Positions 7,986 to 15,967 of a stretch of DNA of 48,409 nt are shown in pieces (within the stretch, counting starts at the first letter, position 1; each line of letters begins with the position of its first letter). Both the position numbers and the translations under genes were made by a program. The notes beneath the pieces are model-generated. The model was not told where the DNA came from, did not search any database, and saw only the letters and a list, made by a program, of their open reading frames with translations. The DNA lies in NCBI RefSeq assembly GCF_002432345.1, contig NZ_DJDT01000147.1, forward strand, positions 1 to 48,409. Direction: 5' to 3'. Source of the stretch: Pedobacter sp. UBA5917. GTDB taxonomy: Bacteria; Bacteroidota; Bacteroidia; Sphingobacteriales; Sphingobacteriaceae.

Positions 7986-8588
7986 ATGATAAGTGAAATT
8001 GCCAACCGCATATTTAATCAGGTTATTACTGACTACCACAAGTTTGATGATATTGACCATCCGGTTGAAAATCCATATGATGCCGAAAGTTTAGAGCATC
8101 TTTTCTATATTAAAAACTGGATAGATACTGCCCAATGGCATATGGAAGATGTTGTCCGCAATCCACAAATTGATCCTGTTGAAGGTTTGAGCTGGAAAAG
8201 ACGTATTGATGCACAAAACCAGGTACGTACCGATATGGTTGAGTTTATTGATGGCTATTTCTTAAACCTTTATCAGGGCATTTCAGCTTTGCCCGATGCC
8301 AAAATTAATACCGAAAGTCCAGCCTGGGCTATTGATAGGCTTTCTATCTTGGCGCTGAAAATTTACCACATGCGCGAGGAAGCCGAACGCGAAACAGCTT
8401 CTGCTGAACACCGCGAACAATGCCAGACTAAATTAAATGTGCTGTTATCGCAGCGCGAAGATCTATCAACCAGTATCGATGAATTACTCGCTGATATCGA
8501 GGCGGGTAAAAAATATATGAAAGTATACAAACAGATGAAAATGTACAACGATCCGAGTTTAAACCCGGTGTTGTATAATAAAGCATAA
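7986..8588 (+). CDS. DUF4254 domain protein
   Basis: 200 residues, soluble and mainly helical. The sequence from the N-terminus (RIFNQVITDYHKFDDIDHPVENPYD) through HLFYIKNWIDTAQWHMEDVVRNP and GLSWKRRIDAQNQVRTDMVEFID is characteristic of the DUF4254 family of Bacteroidota, whose function is unknown. It is commonly found directly upstream of a family 9 glycosyltransferase, as here, which suggests a role in lipopolysaccharide or envelope glycan assembly (inference). A 33-bp heptad-phased spacer separates it from that gene. Confidence 0.85.
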   Translation: MISEIANRIFNQVITDYHKFDDIDHPVENPYDAESLEHLFYIKNWIDTAQWHMEDVVRNPQIDPVEGLSWKRRIDAQNQVRTDMVEFIDGYFLNLYQGISALPDAKINTESPAWAIDRLSILALKIYHMREEAERETASAEHREQCQTKLNVLLSQREDLSTSIDELLADIEAGKKYMKVYKQMKMYNDPSLNPVLYNKA

Positions 8589-8621
8589 AAGCAGAAAGAC
8601 CAAAGCCGAAAGCGAAAAGTC
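8588..8621. repeat. Heptad-phased repeat, AAAGnnn family, abutting the glycosyltransferase start
   Basis: Units AAAGCAG, AAAGACC, AAAGCCG, AAAGCGA and AAAGTC run in strict phase from the DUF4254 stop to the ATG at 8622. The same AAAGACC-type unit appears at 12656, 19353 and 26298. Confidence 0.75.
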
Positions 8622-9653
8622 ATGTCATCAACCCAAAAAATAATTGTTTTACGTTTTTCGGCCATGGGCGATGTGGCTATGGTTGCTTCCGTTTTACGCG
8701 AGTTTTCTGAACAACATCCATCGGCTGAGCTTATTATGATAAGCCGGCCTGCTTTTAAGCCATTTTTCGATCACATCCCCAACCTAATCTTTCATCCTAT
8801 CCACCCTAAAACCACCCATAAAGGGATTAATGGGTTACATAAACTTTACCAGGAACTCCGCAGCTACAAACCGGATGCAATAGCCGATCTGCATGATAAT
8901 TTGCGTAGCAGGGCCATTTCTACTTTCTTCCGGTTAACAGGTGTAAAAATCAGGCGGATTGATAAAGGAAGGGCAGAAAAAAAAGCGTTAACACGAACCA
9001 ACAACAAAGTTTTTAAACCGCTCAGAAAAACCGTTGAACGTTATGCCGATGTTTTCCGCAATTTAGGTTTCGATGTTAAACTCAGTCATCAAATCAATAA
9101 ATCGCCACAAGAGATCCCAATAAAGGCAGAGGAATTATTTGCAGATAAAAACACAAAAAAAGTAGGCATCTCCCCTTTTGCACAGCATGTATATAAAGTT
9201 TACGACTTAAAAAAAATGGAAGAAGTAATTGCCAGCTTAAGTGATCTGGGTTACCAACTTTTTATTTTTGGAGGAGGAAAAACGGAACAGTTGGTTGCAG
9301 AAGAATGGGAGAAGAAATACTCAAACACCCATAATTTAATAGGAAATTTTAATCTGGCAGAAGAGTTAGCCATTATTTCAAACCTCGATTTAATGTTAAG
9401 CATGGATTCCTCTGGTATGCATATGGCATCACTGGTTGGTGTCCCTGTAGTGTCGGTTTGGGGGCCAACGCATCCTTACGCTGGTTTTTTGGGCTACGGA
9501 CAATCGGAAAGCGATTGCATCCAGATTGACCATCCTTCGAGGCCCAATTCTATTTACGGAAACAAACCCTGCCTTTGCGGTGTTGAAAGTTGTATAGACT
9601 TAATTAAACCTGAAACCATTGTAAATAAAATTAAAGAAAAACTAAATGGCTAA
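8622..9653 (+). CDS. Glycosyltransferase family 9 (LPS heptosyltransferase-like)
   Basis: 343 residues with the GT-B fold layout of ADP-heptose:LPS heptosyltransferases. The N-terminal domain starts IIVLRFSAMGDVAMVASVLREF, matching the family's RxxxxGD motif. The C-terminal nucleotide-sugar-binding domain contains VGISPFAQH, IFGGGKTEQ, NLIGNFNLAEELAIISN and LMLSMDSSGMHMASLVGVPVVSVWGPTHP. It would transfer a sugar to the lipid A core on the cytoplasmic face of the inner membrane; the actual sugar cannot be told from sequence. It lies between DUF4254 and sixA, overlapping sixA by 8 bp. Confidence 0.9.
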   Translation: MSSTQKIIVLRFSAMGDVAMVASVLREFSEQHPSAELIMISRPAFKPFFDHIPNLIFHPIHPKTTHKGINGLHKLYQELRSYKPDAIADLHDNLRSRAISTFFRLTGVKIRRIDKGRAEKKALTRTNNKVFKPLRKTVERYADVFRNLGFDVKLSHQINKSPQEIPIKAEELFADKNTKKVGISPFAQHVYKVYDLKKMEEVIASLSDLGYQLFIFGGGKTEQLVAEEWEKKYSNTHNLIGNFNLAEELAIISNLDLMLSMDSSGMHMASLVGVPVVSVWGPTHPYAGFLGYGQSESDCIQIDHPSRPNSIYGNKPCLCGVESCIDLIKPETIVNKIKEKLNG

Positions 9654-10143
9654 GCAGTTACTTTTAGTACGTCACGGAAAATCTGATTGGGGAAATTTAG
9701 ATTTAAAAGATTTCGACCGACCATTAAATAAACGTGGTAAGGAAAATGCGCCAGAAATGGCTGAAAGGCTGATTAACCGTGGTTTTAAAATCGATCAGAT
9801 TGTAAGTAGTCCGGCAAAAAGAGCAAAATCAACCGCAAAATATTTCGCCGAAGCCTACAATATCGACCAGATTCAGTTTGAAGAATCAATTTACGAGGCC
9901 AATTCCTCAACTTTGCTTAAAGTAGTCAACAGTTTAAACGATTCGGCAGATAATGTGATCATGTTTGGTCATAATCCAGGTTTTACTGATTTCGCGAATG
10001 AATTGTGCGACGCCGACATTTACAATATCCCAACTGCGGGCATGGTATCAATCTCTTTCCCTTTTGATTCGTGGCAAATGGTAAGTAAAGGCACTGGGGA
10101 ACTGTTGTTTTTCGACTACCCGAAAAATAGTGATGAGATGTAA
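9646..10143 (+). CDS. sixA: SixA-type phosphohistidine phosphatase
   Basis: 165 residues of the histidine phosphatase superfamily, short branch. The catalytic RHG motif is at His10 (LLLVRHGKSDWGN) and the second active-site His is His109 (VIMFGHNPGFTDFAN). IVSSPAKRAKSTAKYF carries the conserved Ser-Pro-x-x-R-A-x-x-T segment. E. coli SixA removes phosphate from phosphohistidine in Hpt domains and PTS proteins; an orphan Hpt protein is encoded at 2110-2517, a possible but unproven substrate. It overlaps the glycosyltransferase by 8 bp, so the two are likely translated together. Confidence 0.88.
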   Translation: MAKQLLLVRHGKSDWGNLDLKDFDRPLNKRGKENAPEMAERLINRGFKIDQIVSSPAKRAKSTAKYFAEAYNIDQIQFEESIYEANSSTLLKVVNSLNDSADNVIMFGHNPGFTDFANELCDADIYNIPTAGMVSISFPFDSWQMVSKGTGELLFFDYPKNSDEM

Positions 10144-10564
10144 ACTTGCTGCTAAATAATTAAGATTCTTTTTTTAAATCATCAATTTTCAATAGATCAA
10201 TTTCCAATTAACCAGTTACCCACTGCCACAGATTAACACGGAAACTGGCACTAGAAAGGTTTTCCCGATAAGCACAAACCGCCGTTAAATAAACCCGATG
10301 GGACGAATGCCGATTTTTCTTCGGCAGAAGGGACAGCGGGGCTGAAAAAGCCAAGAATTACTGACAAACATTTCCAAAAGAAATACATCAATTTAAAATA
10401 TTACAAATTCGATAAGAATATCGCAAATCAAATAATTTTATTAACTTTGAGCATATAAAACGAAAATCTGGCAATAGACATTTCGGTGAATTCATAACCT
10501 AAACTCTTCTGGTTATTTCATAATTCGTATCGCCAGATAATTTTTTCCATTAATTTATCTGAAC
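10144..10564. other. 421-bp intergenic region with repeat fragments and a possible promoter
   Basis: No coding frame is convincing. It holds an ACAGATTAACACGG repeat fragment near 10227-10240, a GATGGGACG segment near 10297 followed by a short TGCCGA/TCGGCA hairpin near 10307-10326, and an AT-rich right half. TAACTTTG at 10442-10449 matches the -7 consensus but has no TTTG at the right distance. It could start the DUF4290-murA transcript with a leader of about 115 nt. Confidence 0.45.
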
Positions 10565-11257
10565 ATGAGTTTTGACTATAACACTACACGTAGCCATCTG
10601 ATTTTATCCGAATATGGCCGCAACGTGCAAAACATGGTGAAGTATATCTGCGAATTACCAACCATAGAAGAACGTAATAAATATGCCCAGGCGGTAATCG
10701 ACCTGATGGGATTTCTGCAACCACATTTACGTGATGTTGCCGATTTTAAACATAAACTTTGGGATCACCTGCACATTATTTCGGGCTACCAGATCGATGT
10801 GGATAGTCCATATCCGAAACCATTGATCGAGAATGCTTATATCAAACCAGAGCCCCTGGCCTATCCTCAACAACGGATTACCTACAAACATTATGGTAAA
10901 ACGGTTGAGAACCTGATTGAAAAGGCCATGCGTGAGGAAGATGCCGAAATTAAAAAGGCTATGGTACAGAGCATCGCAAACTTTATGAAAATGGCTTATG
11001 TTACCTGGAATAAGGATAATGTGAGTGATGATACCATTATTAAGGATTTAAAATACCTTTCTGGTGGATTATTATCGCTTGACGAAGGTGTTAACTTAGC
11101 TAAAGTTGAATTCAGGGCACAAAATCCGCGTCAAAATAACAACAACAATAATAACCGCGGCCGGAACAACAATAATAACAATAACGGCAAAAACCGTCAG
11201 AACAATAATAACAACAATAATCGTCAACGCAATAACAACAACAAACCTAAATATTAA
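10565..11257 (+). CDS. DUF4290 domain protein with asparagine-rich tail
   Basis: 230 residues. Residues 1-185 form the helical DUF4290 domain of Bacteroidota (FDYNTTRSHLILSEYGRNVQNMVKYI, FKHKLWDHLHIISGYQIDVDSPYP); its function is unknown. Residues ~186-230 are a low-complexity tail with three runs of seven Asn, plus one of four, separated by short basic units (RGR, GKNRQ, RQR). AAC and AAT codons are mixed, which argues for selection on the protein and not only for triplet slippage. A basic, Asn-rich tail suggests RNA or anionic polymer binding (inference). It lies 63 bp before murA in the same direction and is probably co-transcribed. Confidence 0.85.
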   Translation: MSFDYNTTRSHLILSEYGRNVQNMVKYICELPTIEERNKYAQAVIDLMGFLQPHLRDVADFKHKLWDHLHIISGYQIDVDSPYPKPLIENAYIKPEPLAYPQQRITYKHYGKTVENLIEKAMREEDAEIKKAMVQSIANFMKMAYVTWNKDNVSDDTIIKDLKYLSGGLLSLDEGVNLAKVEFRAQNPRQNNNNNNNRGRNNNNNNNGKNRQNNNNNNNRQRNNNNKPKY

Positions 11258-11265
11258 TAACCAAG

Positions 11266-11295
11266 CGTCATCCTGAACTTGTTTCAGGATCCCGG
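11266..11295. repeat. TCCTGAA/TTCAGGA hairpin repeat
   Basis: ATCCTGAA and TTCAGGAT are paired arms around a 5-nt loop, preceded by CGTC. Related copies are at 12786-12820, 31434-31470 and 39951-39985, with split arms at 30083-30158. This is a dispersed REP-like element. Confidence 0.6.
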
Positions 11296-11320
11296 AAATG
11301 AGTTATAAAAAGAAAAATAT

Positions 11321-12646
11321 ATGAACGCATTTGAAATAACAGGCGGAATTAAATTAAAAGGCGAAATCACTCCACAAGGTGCCAAAAACGAGGCTTTACA
11401 GATTTTATCTGCTGTATTGCTTACCAAAGAAAAAGTTACCATCAGCAATATCCCCGATATTAAAGATGTAAACAAACTGATCGAACTATTGGGCGATTTA
11501 GGTGTAAAAGTTGACCGCATCAATAAAGACACTTATACTTTCGAAGCTAAAAACATCGATTTAAATTTCTTCGAATCTGATACTTTTAAAGCCAAAGGCG
11601 GTGGTTTACGTGGTTCGATTATGATTGTTGGTCCACTGTTGGCACGTTTTGGTAAAGCAGCGATCCCTAAACCCGGAGGTGATAAAATCGGTAGGAGAAG
11701 GTTGGATACCCACTTTATCGGTTTCGAAAAATTAGGTGCCAAATTCGTATACGATAGTAAAAAAGCCTTCTTTAATGTTGATGCAACCAATTTACAGGGT
11801 GCTTATATCCTGTTAGACGAAGCATCGGTAACCGGAACGGCAAACATAGTAATGGCCGCTGTTTTGGCCAAAGGTACCACTACCATTTACAATGCAGCCT
11901 GCGAGCCTTATTTACAACAGCTTTGTAAAATGCTTAACCGCATGGGGGCAAAAATTTCGGGCATCGGTTCTAATTTATTGACTATCGAAGGCGTTACCGT
12001 CTTAGGTGGTACTGAACACAGAATGTTGCCTGATATGATCGAAATTGGTTCTTTCATCGGTATGGCTGCAATGACGGAGTCAGAAATTACCATTAAAAAT
12101 GTTTGTTATGATGAGCTTGGCGTAATACCCGAGGTTTTCAGAAAACTGGGTATTAAATTAGAACGCCGAGGTGATGATATTTATGTTCCTTCTCAAAAAC
12201 ATTACGAAATCGATACTTTTATCGATGGATCGATCTTAACCATTGCCGATTCTCCGTGGCCGGGTTTTACACCTGATTTATTGAGTATTGTTTTGGTGGT
12301 GGCTACACAGGCGAAAGGAAATGTATTAATCCACCAAAAAATGTTCGAAAGCCGTTTATTCTTCGTGGATAAACTGATCGATATGGGCGCACAGATTATT
12401 CTTTGCGATCCGCACCGTGCAACCGTTAACGGTATCGACAAAAAATACAAATTACGTGGAATCAGCATGACTTCTCCTGACATCAGGGCCGGAGTTTCAT
12501 TATTGATTGCGGCTTTATCTGCAGAAGGTAAATCGACCATTTATAACATCGAACAGATTGAGCGTGGCTATCAGGATATCGATACCCGTTTGCGTGCTTT
12601 AGGTGCGCAGATTAAGCGTGTAAACGCTGATGCGCCAAGCCACTAA
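11321..12646 (+). CDS. murA: UDP-N-acetylglucosamine 1-carboxyvinyltransferase (MurA), Asp-type
   Basis: MurA catalyses the first committed step of peptidoglycan synthesis, adding enolpyruvyl from PEP to UDP-GlcNAc. Its 441 residues cover both inverse alpha/beta domains. Lys22 (GAKNEALQIL) matches the catalytic Lys, and LLARFGKAAIPKPGG leads into the loop that carries Cys115 in E. coli. Here that residue is Asp121 (PGGDKIGRRRLDTH; codon GAT at 11681). Cys-to-Asp enzymes are active but are not alkylated by fosfomycin, as known in Mycobacterium and Chlamydia, so intrinsic target-level fosfomycin resistance is expected. DUF4290 precedes it; a terminator follows. Confidence 0.96.
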   Translation: MNAFEITGGIKLKGEITPQGAKNEALQILSAVLLTKEKVTISNIPDIKDVNKLIELLGDLGVKVDRINKDTYTFEAKNIDLNFFESDTFKAKGGGLRGSIMIVGPLLARFGKAAIPKPGGDKIGRRRLDTHFIGFEKLGAKFVYDSKKAFFNVDATNLQGAYILLDEASVTGTANIVMAAVLAKGTTTIYNAACEPYLQQLCKMLNRMGAKISGIGSNLLTIEGVTVLGGTEHRMLPDMIEIGSFIGMAAMTESEITIKNVCYDELGVIPEVFRKLGIKLERRGDDIYVPSQKHYEIDTFIDGSILTIADSPWPGFTPDLLSIVLVVATQAKGNVLIHQKMFESRLFFVDKLIDMGAQIILCDPHRATVNGIDKKYKLRGISMTSPDIRAGVSLLIAALSAEGKSTIYNIEQIERGYQDIDTRLRALGAQIKRVNADAPSH

Positions 12647-12655
12647 ATAAGGTGG

Positions 12656-12690
12656 AAAGACCAAAGCTTAAAGCGAAAATAGCATAAAGA
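12656..12690. repeat. Heptad-phased repeat, AAAGnnn family, after murA
   Basis: Units AAAGACC, AAAGCTT and AAAGCGA and two decayed units run in phase between the murA stop and its terminator. Confidence 0.65.
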
Positions 12691-12695
12691 AAAAC

Positions 12696-12728
12696 GCCCG
12701 CGTAATAATTACGTGGGCATTTTTTTTG
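12696..12728 (+). terminator. murA intrinsic terminator
   Basis: A GCCCGCGTAA / TTACGTGGGC stem (10 bp with one G-U pair) with a tight loop, followed by a run of eight T at 12720-12727. It ends the DUF4290-murA unit. Confidence 0.85.
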
Positions 12729-12785
12729 TTAATATCTTATAAGATTCGTCATGTAGAATTTATTTCACCATCTCTTTCATTATTT

Positions 12786-12820
12786 AGACCCTGAAATAAA
12801 TTCAGGGTGACGATCGCGGG
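12786..12820. repeat. CCCTGAA/TTCAGGG hairpin repeat
   Basis: CCCTGAA and TTCAGGG arms surround a 5-base loop and are followed by TGACGAT. Same dispersed family as 11266-11295. Confidence 0.6.
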
Positions 12821-12827
12821 AATTAAT

Positions 12828-12890
12828 CATTTACACATCATCCATCTTACATTATCCATTTTACATCTCACATAATCACTCTCACATCCT
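12828..12890. repeat. Heptad-phased repeat, ACATnnn/CCATnnn family (9 units)
   Basis: Nine units in strict phase (CATTTAC at 12828, ACATCAT at 12835, CCATCTT at 12842, and so on to ACATCCT at 12884) end exactly on the last base of the cystathionine beta-synthase stop codon at 12890. They alternate between CCAT and ACAT starts. The same family lies at 37278-37340. Confidence 0.75.
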
Positions 12891-14251
12891 TATCCCGATA
12901 TCGCGTTGATAATATCATACTGTGTGATAATTTCAATCTTACCGGTTTCATCTTCAACCAATACGGCCGAATTTTCTTTATTGATCAATGATGAAATTTT
13001 ATCAATTGAAGTGTTCAAATCAACAAAAGGGAAAGTAGCCGTCATAATTTCTGAAATCGGTGCCGATTTTAAACCTGGGTTTTCCAATAAGGCACTTAAA
13101 ATATCGCTTTCTGCAATTTTACCTACAATCATTCCCTGCTGCGTAACCGGAATCTGAGAGATGTTCATCGATTTAATGGTATTTATGGCTTCCAACACTG
13201 ATTTTTGGGCATCCAAGGTTACAATTTCAGTATTATCCTTCTTAGCCAGGATTGATTTAGCCGTTAGTTTCTCATCCTTTAAAAATCCACGTTCACGCAA
13301 CCAGTCTTCGTTGTACATTTTGCCCATGTAACGGCTACCGTGATCGTGAAAAATCACCACCACTACATCTTCGGGTTTTAATTTATCTTTTAACTGGATC
13401 AATCCACCTATGGCAGCACCGGCCGAGTTGCCTACAAAAATCCCTTCCTTGCGGGCAATGTCGCGCGTCATTAAGGCAGCATCTTTATCGGTAACTTTTT
13501 CGAAAAGATCGATCACATCAAAGTTTACATTTGCAGGTAAAAAATCCTCTCCGATACCTTCGGTGATGTATGGATAAATTTCGTCCTTATCAAAAATGCC
13601 GGTTTCTTTATATTTCTTGAAAACCGAACCATAGGTATCGATCCCCCAGATTTTAATATCCGGATTTTTCTCTTTTAAATACTTTCCGGTTCCGGATATG
13701 GTACCGCCGGTACCTACACCAACTACCAGATGGGTAATTTTACCTTCTGTTTGCTCCCAAATTTCGGGACCGGTTTGTTCGTAATGCGCCTGCGAATTGG
13801 CTAAATTATCGTATTGGTTAGGTTTCCATGAGTTTGGTACTTCGCGCTCTAAACGCGATGAAACCGAGTAGTAAGAACGCGGATCTTCAGGCTCTACGTT
13901 TGTTGGACAAACAATTACCTCGGCACCAAATGCACGTAAAGCATCAACCTTTTCTTTCGATTGCTTATCAGTTGTGGTGAAAATACATTTATAGCCTTTA
14001 ATAATGGCCGCCATGGCCAATCCCATACCTGTATTTCCTGATGTTCCTTCGATAATGGTTCCGCCCGGCTTTAACTTACCACTTTTTTCGGCATCTTCGA
14101 TCATTTTAACCGCCATACGGTCTTTAATTGAGTTACCCGGATTGGTAGTTTCTATTTTCGCCAGAATTGTACCCGGAACACCTTTTGTAATCGTATTCAA
14201 TTTTACCAGCGGCGTGTTGCCAATGGTTTCTAAAATATTATTGTACCACAT
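12890..14251 (-). CDS. cbs: Cystathionine beta-synthase (PLP enzyme with C-terminal CBS pair)
   Basis: The enzyme condenses serine (or an activated serine) with homocysteine to give cystathionine in transsulfuration. The N-terminal two thirds is a fold-type II PLP domain: Lys43 (NPGNSIKDRMA) is the expected Schiff-base lysine, EGTSGNTG is the substrate loop and VVGVGTGGTISGTG binds PLP phosphate. Residues ~330-453 form two CBS domains (VLEAINTIKSMNISQIPV; SAVLVEDETGKIEIITQYDII), which in this family sense adenosyl ligands. Length 453 is normal; there is no haem-binding N-terminal extension as in animals. A -7 element lies four bases before the ATG. A cysteine synthase side activity cannot be excluded. 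Confidence 0.92.
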   Translation of the reverse strand: MWYNNILETIGNTPLVKLNTITKGVPGTILAKIETTNPGNSIKDRMAVKMIEDAEKSGKLKPGGTIIEGTSGNTGMGLAMAAIIKGYKCIFTTTDKQSKEKVDALRAFGAEVIVCPTNVEPEDPRSYYSVSSRLEREVPNSWKPNQYDNLANSQAHYEQTGPEIWEQTEGKITHLVVGVGTGGTISGTGKYLKEKNPDIKIWGIDTYGSVFKKYKETGIFDKDEIYPYITEGIGEDFLPANVNFDVIDLFEKVTDKDAALMTRDIARKEGIFVGNSAGAAIGGLIQLKDKLKPEDVVVVIFHDHGSRYMGKMYNEDWLRERGFLKDEKLTAKSILAKKDNTEIVTLDAQKSVLEAINTIKSMNISQIPVTQQGMIVGKIAESDILSALLENPGLKSAPISEIMTATFPFVDLNTSIDKISSLINKENSAVLVEDETGKIEIITQYDIINAISG

Positions 14252-14255
14252 ATTG

Positions 14256-14263
14256 CAAAATTA
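14256..14263 (-). promoter_or_regulatory. -7 element four bases before the cbs start codon
   Basis: On the minus strand TAATTTTG is followed by four bases (CAAT) and then ATG. No TTTG is seen at the -33 distance. A leaderless transcript is suggested. Confidence 0.5.
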
Positions 14264-14408
14264 AGTAAAGGCATTAAGTATTTTATAAACTATATTTTAT
14301 TTGAAACAAAATTTCGAAAATTAAAATTTAATAGAATTTTATTGCTTAATCTATAATTATGATCGGCATTATAGATTGATTATTGGGCGAAATGCAATTT
14401 AATTTTCC

Positions 14409-15503
14409 CTAAACCAGTTTATAAATCTTCCCCGGTAATGAAACAATGATCCCCTGCATCTCTAAAGTAAGGAGCACGATAGACAGTTTACTCTGCTGGA
14501 TGTTTAATTGGATACAAAGTTCATCGATAGAAAGCTGACCATTCTGCAGGGCATCTACAACCATCTGCTCGTTCGGGGTGAGGTTTAAATGTAAAGTGGT
14601 TTGGGCCTCCTTCTTTTTTTCCTTTACTTCATCATCCCATCCCAGGTAATAGATCAGGTCGCGTGCACGGTTGATCAGCCCTGCCCTATTGGTCTTGATC
14701 AGAAAATTACAGCCCTCAGAAAAAACATCATTTGTTCTGCCCGGAAAAGCATATACATCTTTATTATAAGAATTGGCAATTTCGGCGGTAATTAAAGCGC
14801 CACCTTTTATCGAAGCCTCTACCACTACGGTAACATCGGCAATGCCAGCGATAATCCGGTTGCGTTGTGGGAAATTCTGCCGATCGGGATTGGTAAGAAT
14901 GGGAAATTCGGTCAGCAGACCGCCATTCAGAACCATTTTCTGCGAAGTGCTTTTATGGATCTTAGGATATAACCGATCGAGTCCGTGCCCCAGCACACCA
15001 ACAGTGGGAATATTATTTGTTAAGCATTCTTTATGTGCAGTTACATCAATGCCATAAGCAAGTCCGCTTACTACCAGCACATCATAAGATGCTAAAGCCT
15101 CACAAAGTTCTTTACAAAGGTTTTTCCCATAAGCGGTTGCATTTCTGGTACCAACAATACTAACGATGCGTTTATGGTTTAAATCGGCAGTACCCTTTGC
15201 GTAAAGCAGAATAGGCGCATCGAAACAGTTTTTTAAACGTCTGGGATAACTTTCGTCGGAGAAAAACAACACTTCAATGCCATGTTTTTCAACAAAATCG
15301 AGTTCCTGCTGTGCCCTTACCAGCGCGTCGGTACCACGGATGGCCTCTACCGTTTTTTCGCCCACACCCGGGATCTGCAACAGCTGTTTTTTTGATGCCG
15401 AAAAAATGTTTTCGGCACTCCCGCAATAGGCCAGAAGGTTTTTGGCCGTTACCGGTCCGATAGATTTAATAAAAGTTAAGGCAATTTTATGTAGCGTGCT
15501 CAT
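14409..15503 (-). CDS. dprA: DNA processing protein DprA (Smf)
   Basis: DprA loads RecA on incoming single-stranded DNA during natural transformation. Its 364 residues contain an N-terminal helix-hairpin-helix region (SIGPVTAKNLLAYCG, LLQIPGVGEKTVEAI), the central Rossmann-like DprA fold (IVSIVGTRNATAYGKNLCKEL, VLVVSGLAYGIDVTAHKECL, GLLTEFP, FPQRNRIIAGIADVTVVVEA) and a C-terminal winged-helix domain (about residues 300-364). It is transcribed alone, upstream of the cbs gene with a 157-bp gap and downstream of a small unknown gene. Confidence 0.95.
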   Translation of the reverse strand: MSTLHKIALTFIKSIGPVTAKNLLAYCGSAENIFSASKKQLLQIPGVGEKTVEAIRGTDALVRAQQELDFVEKHGIEVLFFSDESYPRRLKNCFDAPILLYAKGTADLNHKRIVSIVGTRNATAYGKNLCKELCEALASYDVLVVSGLAYGIDVTAHKECLTNNIPTVGVLGHGLDRLYPKIHKSTSQKMVLNGGLLTEFPILTNPDRQNFPQRNRIIAGIADVTVVVEASIKGGALITAEIANSYNKDVYAFPGRTNDVFSEGCNFLIKTNRAGLINRARDLIYYLGWDDEVKEKKKEAQTTLHLNLTPNEQMVVDALQNGQLSIDELCIQLNIQQSKLSIVLLTLEMQGIIVSLPGKIYKLV

Positions 15504-15552
15504 AGTTTTAAGGTTAAATAAATGCGGGATGATTTATTTCCTTATAGCAAGC

Positions 15553-15819
15553 TTAAAAATCGATGTCGATCAAACTTTTTAACGGAATATGTATATTATT
15601 TTTTAACTGTATATATTTTTCTGTAACAGCCCAAACTGTGGTGTCAACACGTTTTGCCCCAATGGTAGTATTAAAGGTGATAACAGCTTTTGATTTAAAT
15701 TCGTTACCCAAACGCTGGGCTTCGTTAAGCTTTGTTTTTAATTCTTCGGAATGATCTTCCTTTGCACTGATGATATTTAAATAACCGATGTGTTCCTTTT
15801 CTACAATTTCTATTGGCAT
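15553..15819 (-). CDS. Small conserved-looking protein of unknown function, 88 residues
   Basis: No family recognised. It is a soluble mixed alpha/beta protein with no signal peptide: an N-terminal strand (IGYLNIISAKE), a charged helix (SEELKTKLNEAQRLGNEFKSKA) and C-terminal strands (VWAVTEKYIQLKNNIHIPLKSLIDIDF). The end looks like a small beta domain (a PH-like or Sm-like fold is possible). It lies 49 bp before dprA on the same strand and may share its transcript. Confidence 0.65.
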   Translation of the reverse strand: MPIEIVEKEHIGYLNIISAKEDHSEELKTKLNEAQRLGNEFKSKAVITFNTTIGAKRVDTTVWAVTEKYIQLKNNIHIPLKSLIDIDF

Positions 15820-15910
15820 GATGTCTCTTTAACGATTAATGTTAAACAAGCTTATCGATTTTTTAGAAAAAATGCAACACCTTTTTACACATTTACTGTA
15901 ATAATTATAT

Positions 15911-15949
15911 AAAAAAAAGGCCGGTTTTGAACTACAAAGCCGGCCTTTT
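15911..15949 (-). terminator. Terminator of the S41-protease operon
   Basis: Fifteen-bp stem (AAAAGGCCGGTTTTG with its complement, one G-U pair) and a 5-nt loop. On the minus strand it ends in at least eight U. It lies just after the stop of the S41 protease gene. Confidence 0.85.
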
Positions 15950-15967
15950 CTGTATTAAGATGGTCAA

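Noticed and set aside
10144..10564. Missed small gene in the 421-bp gap
   Set aside because: No frame has protein-like composition; the content is repeat fragments and AT-rich sequence.
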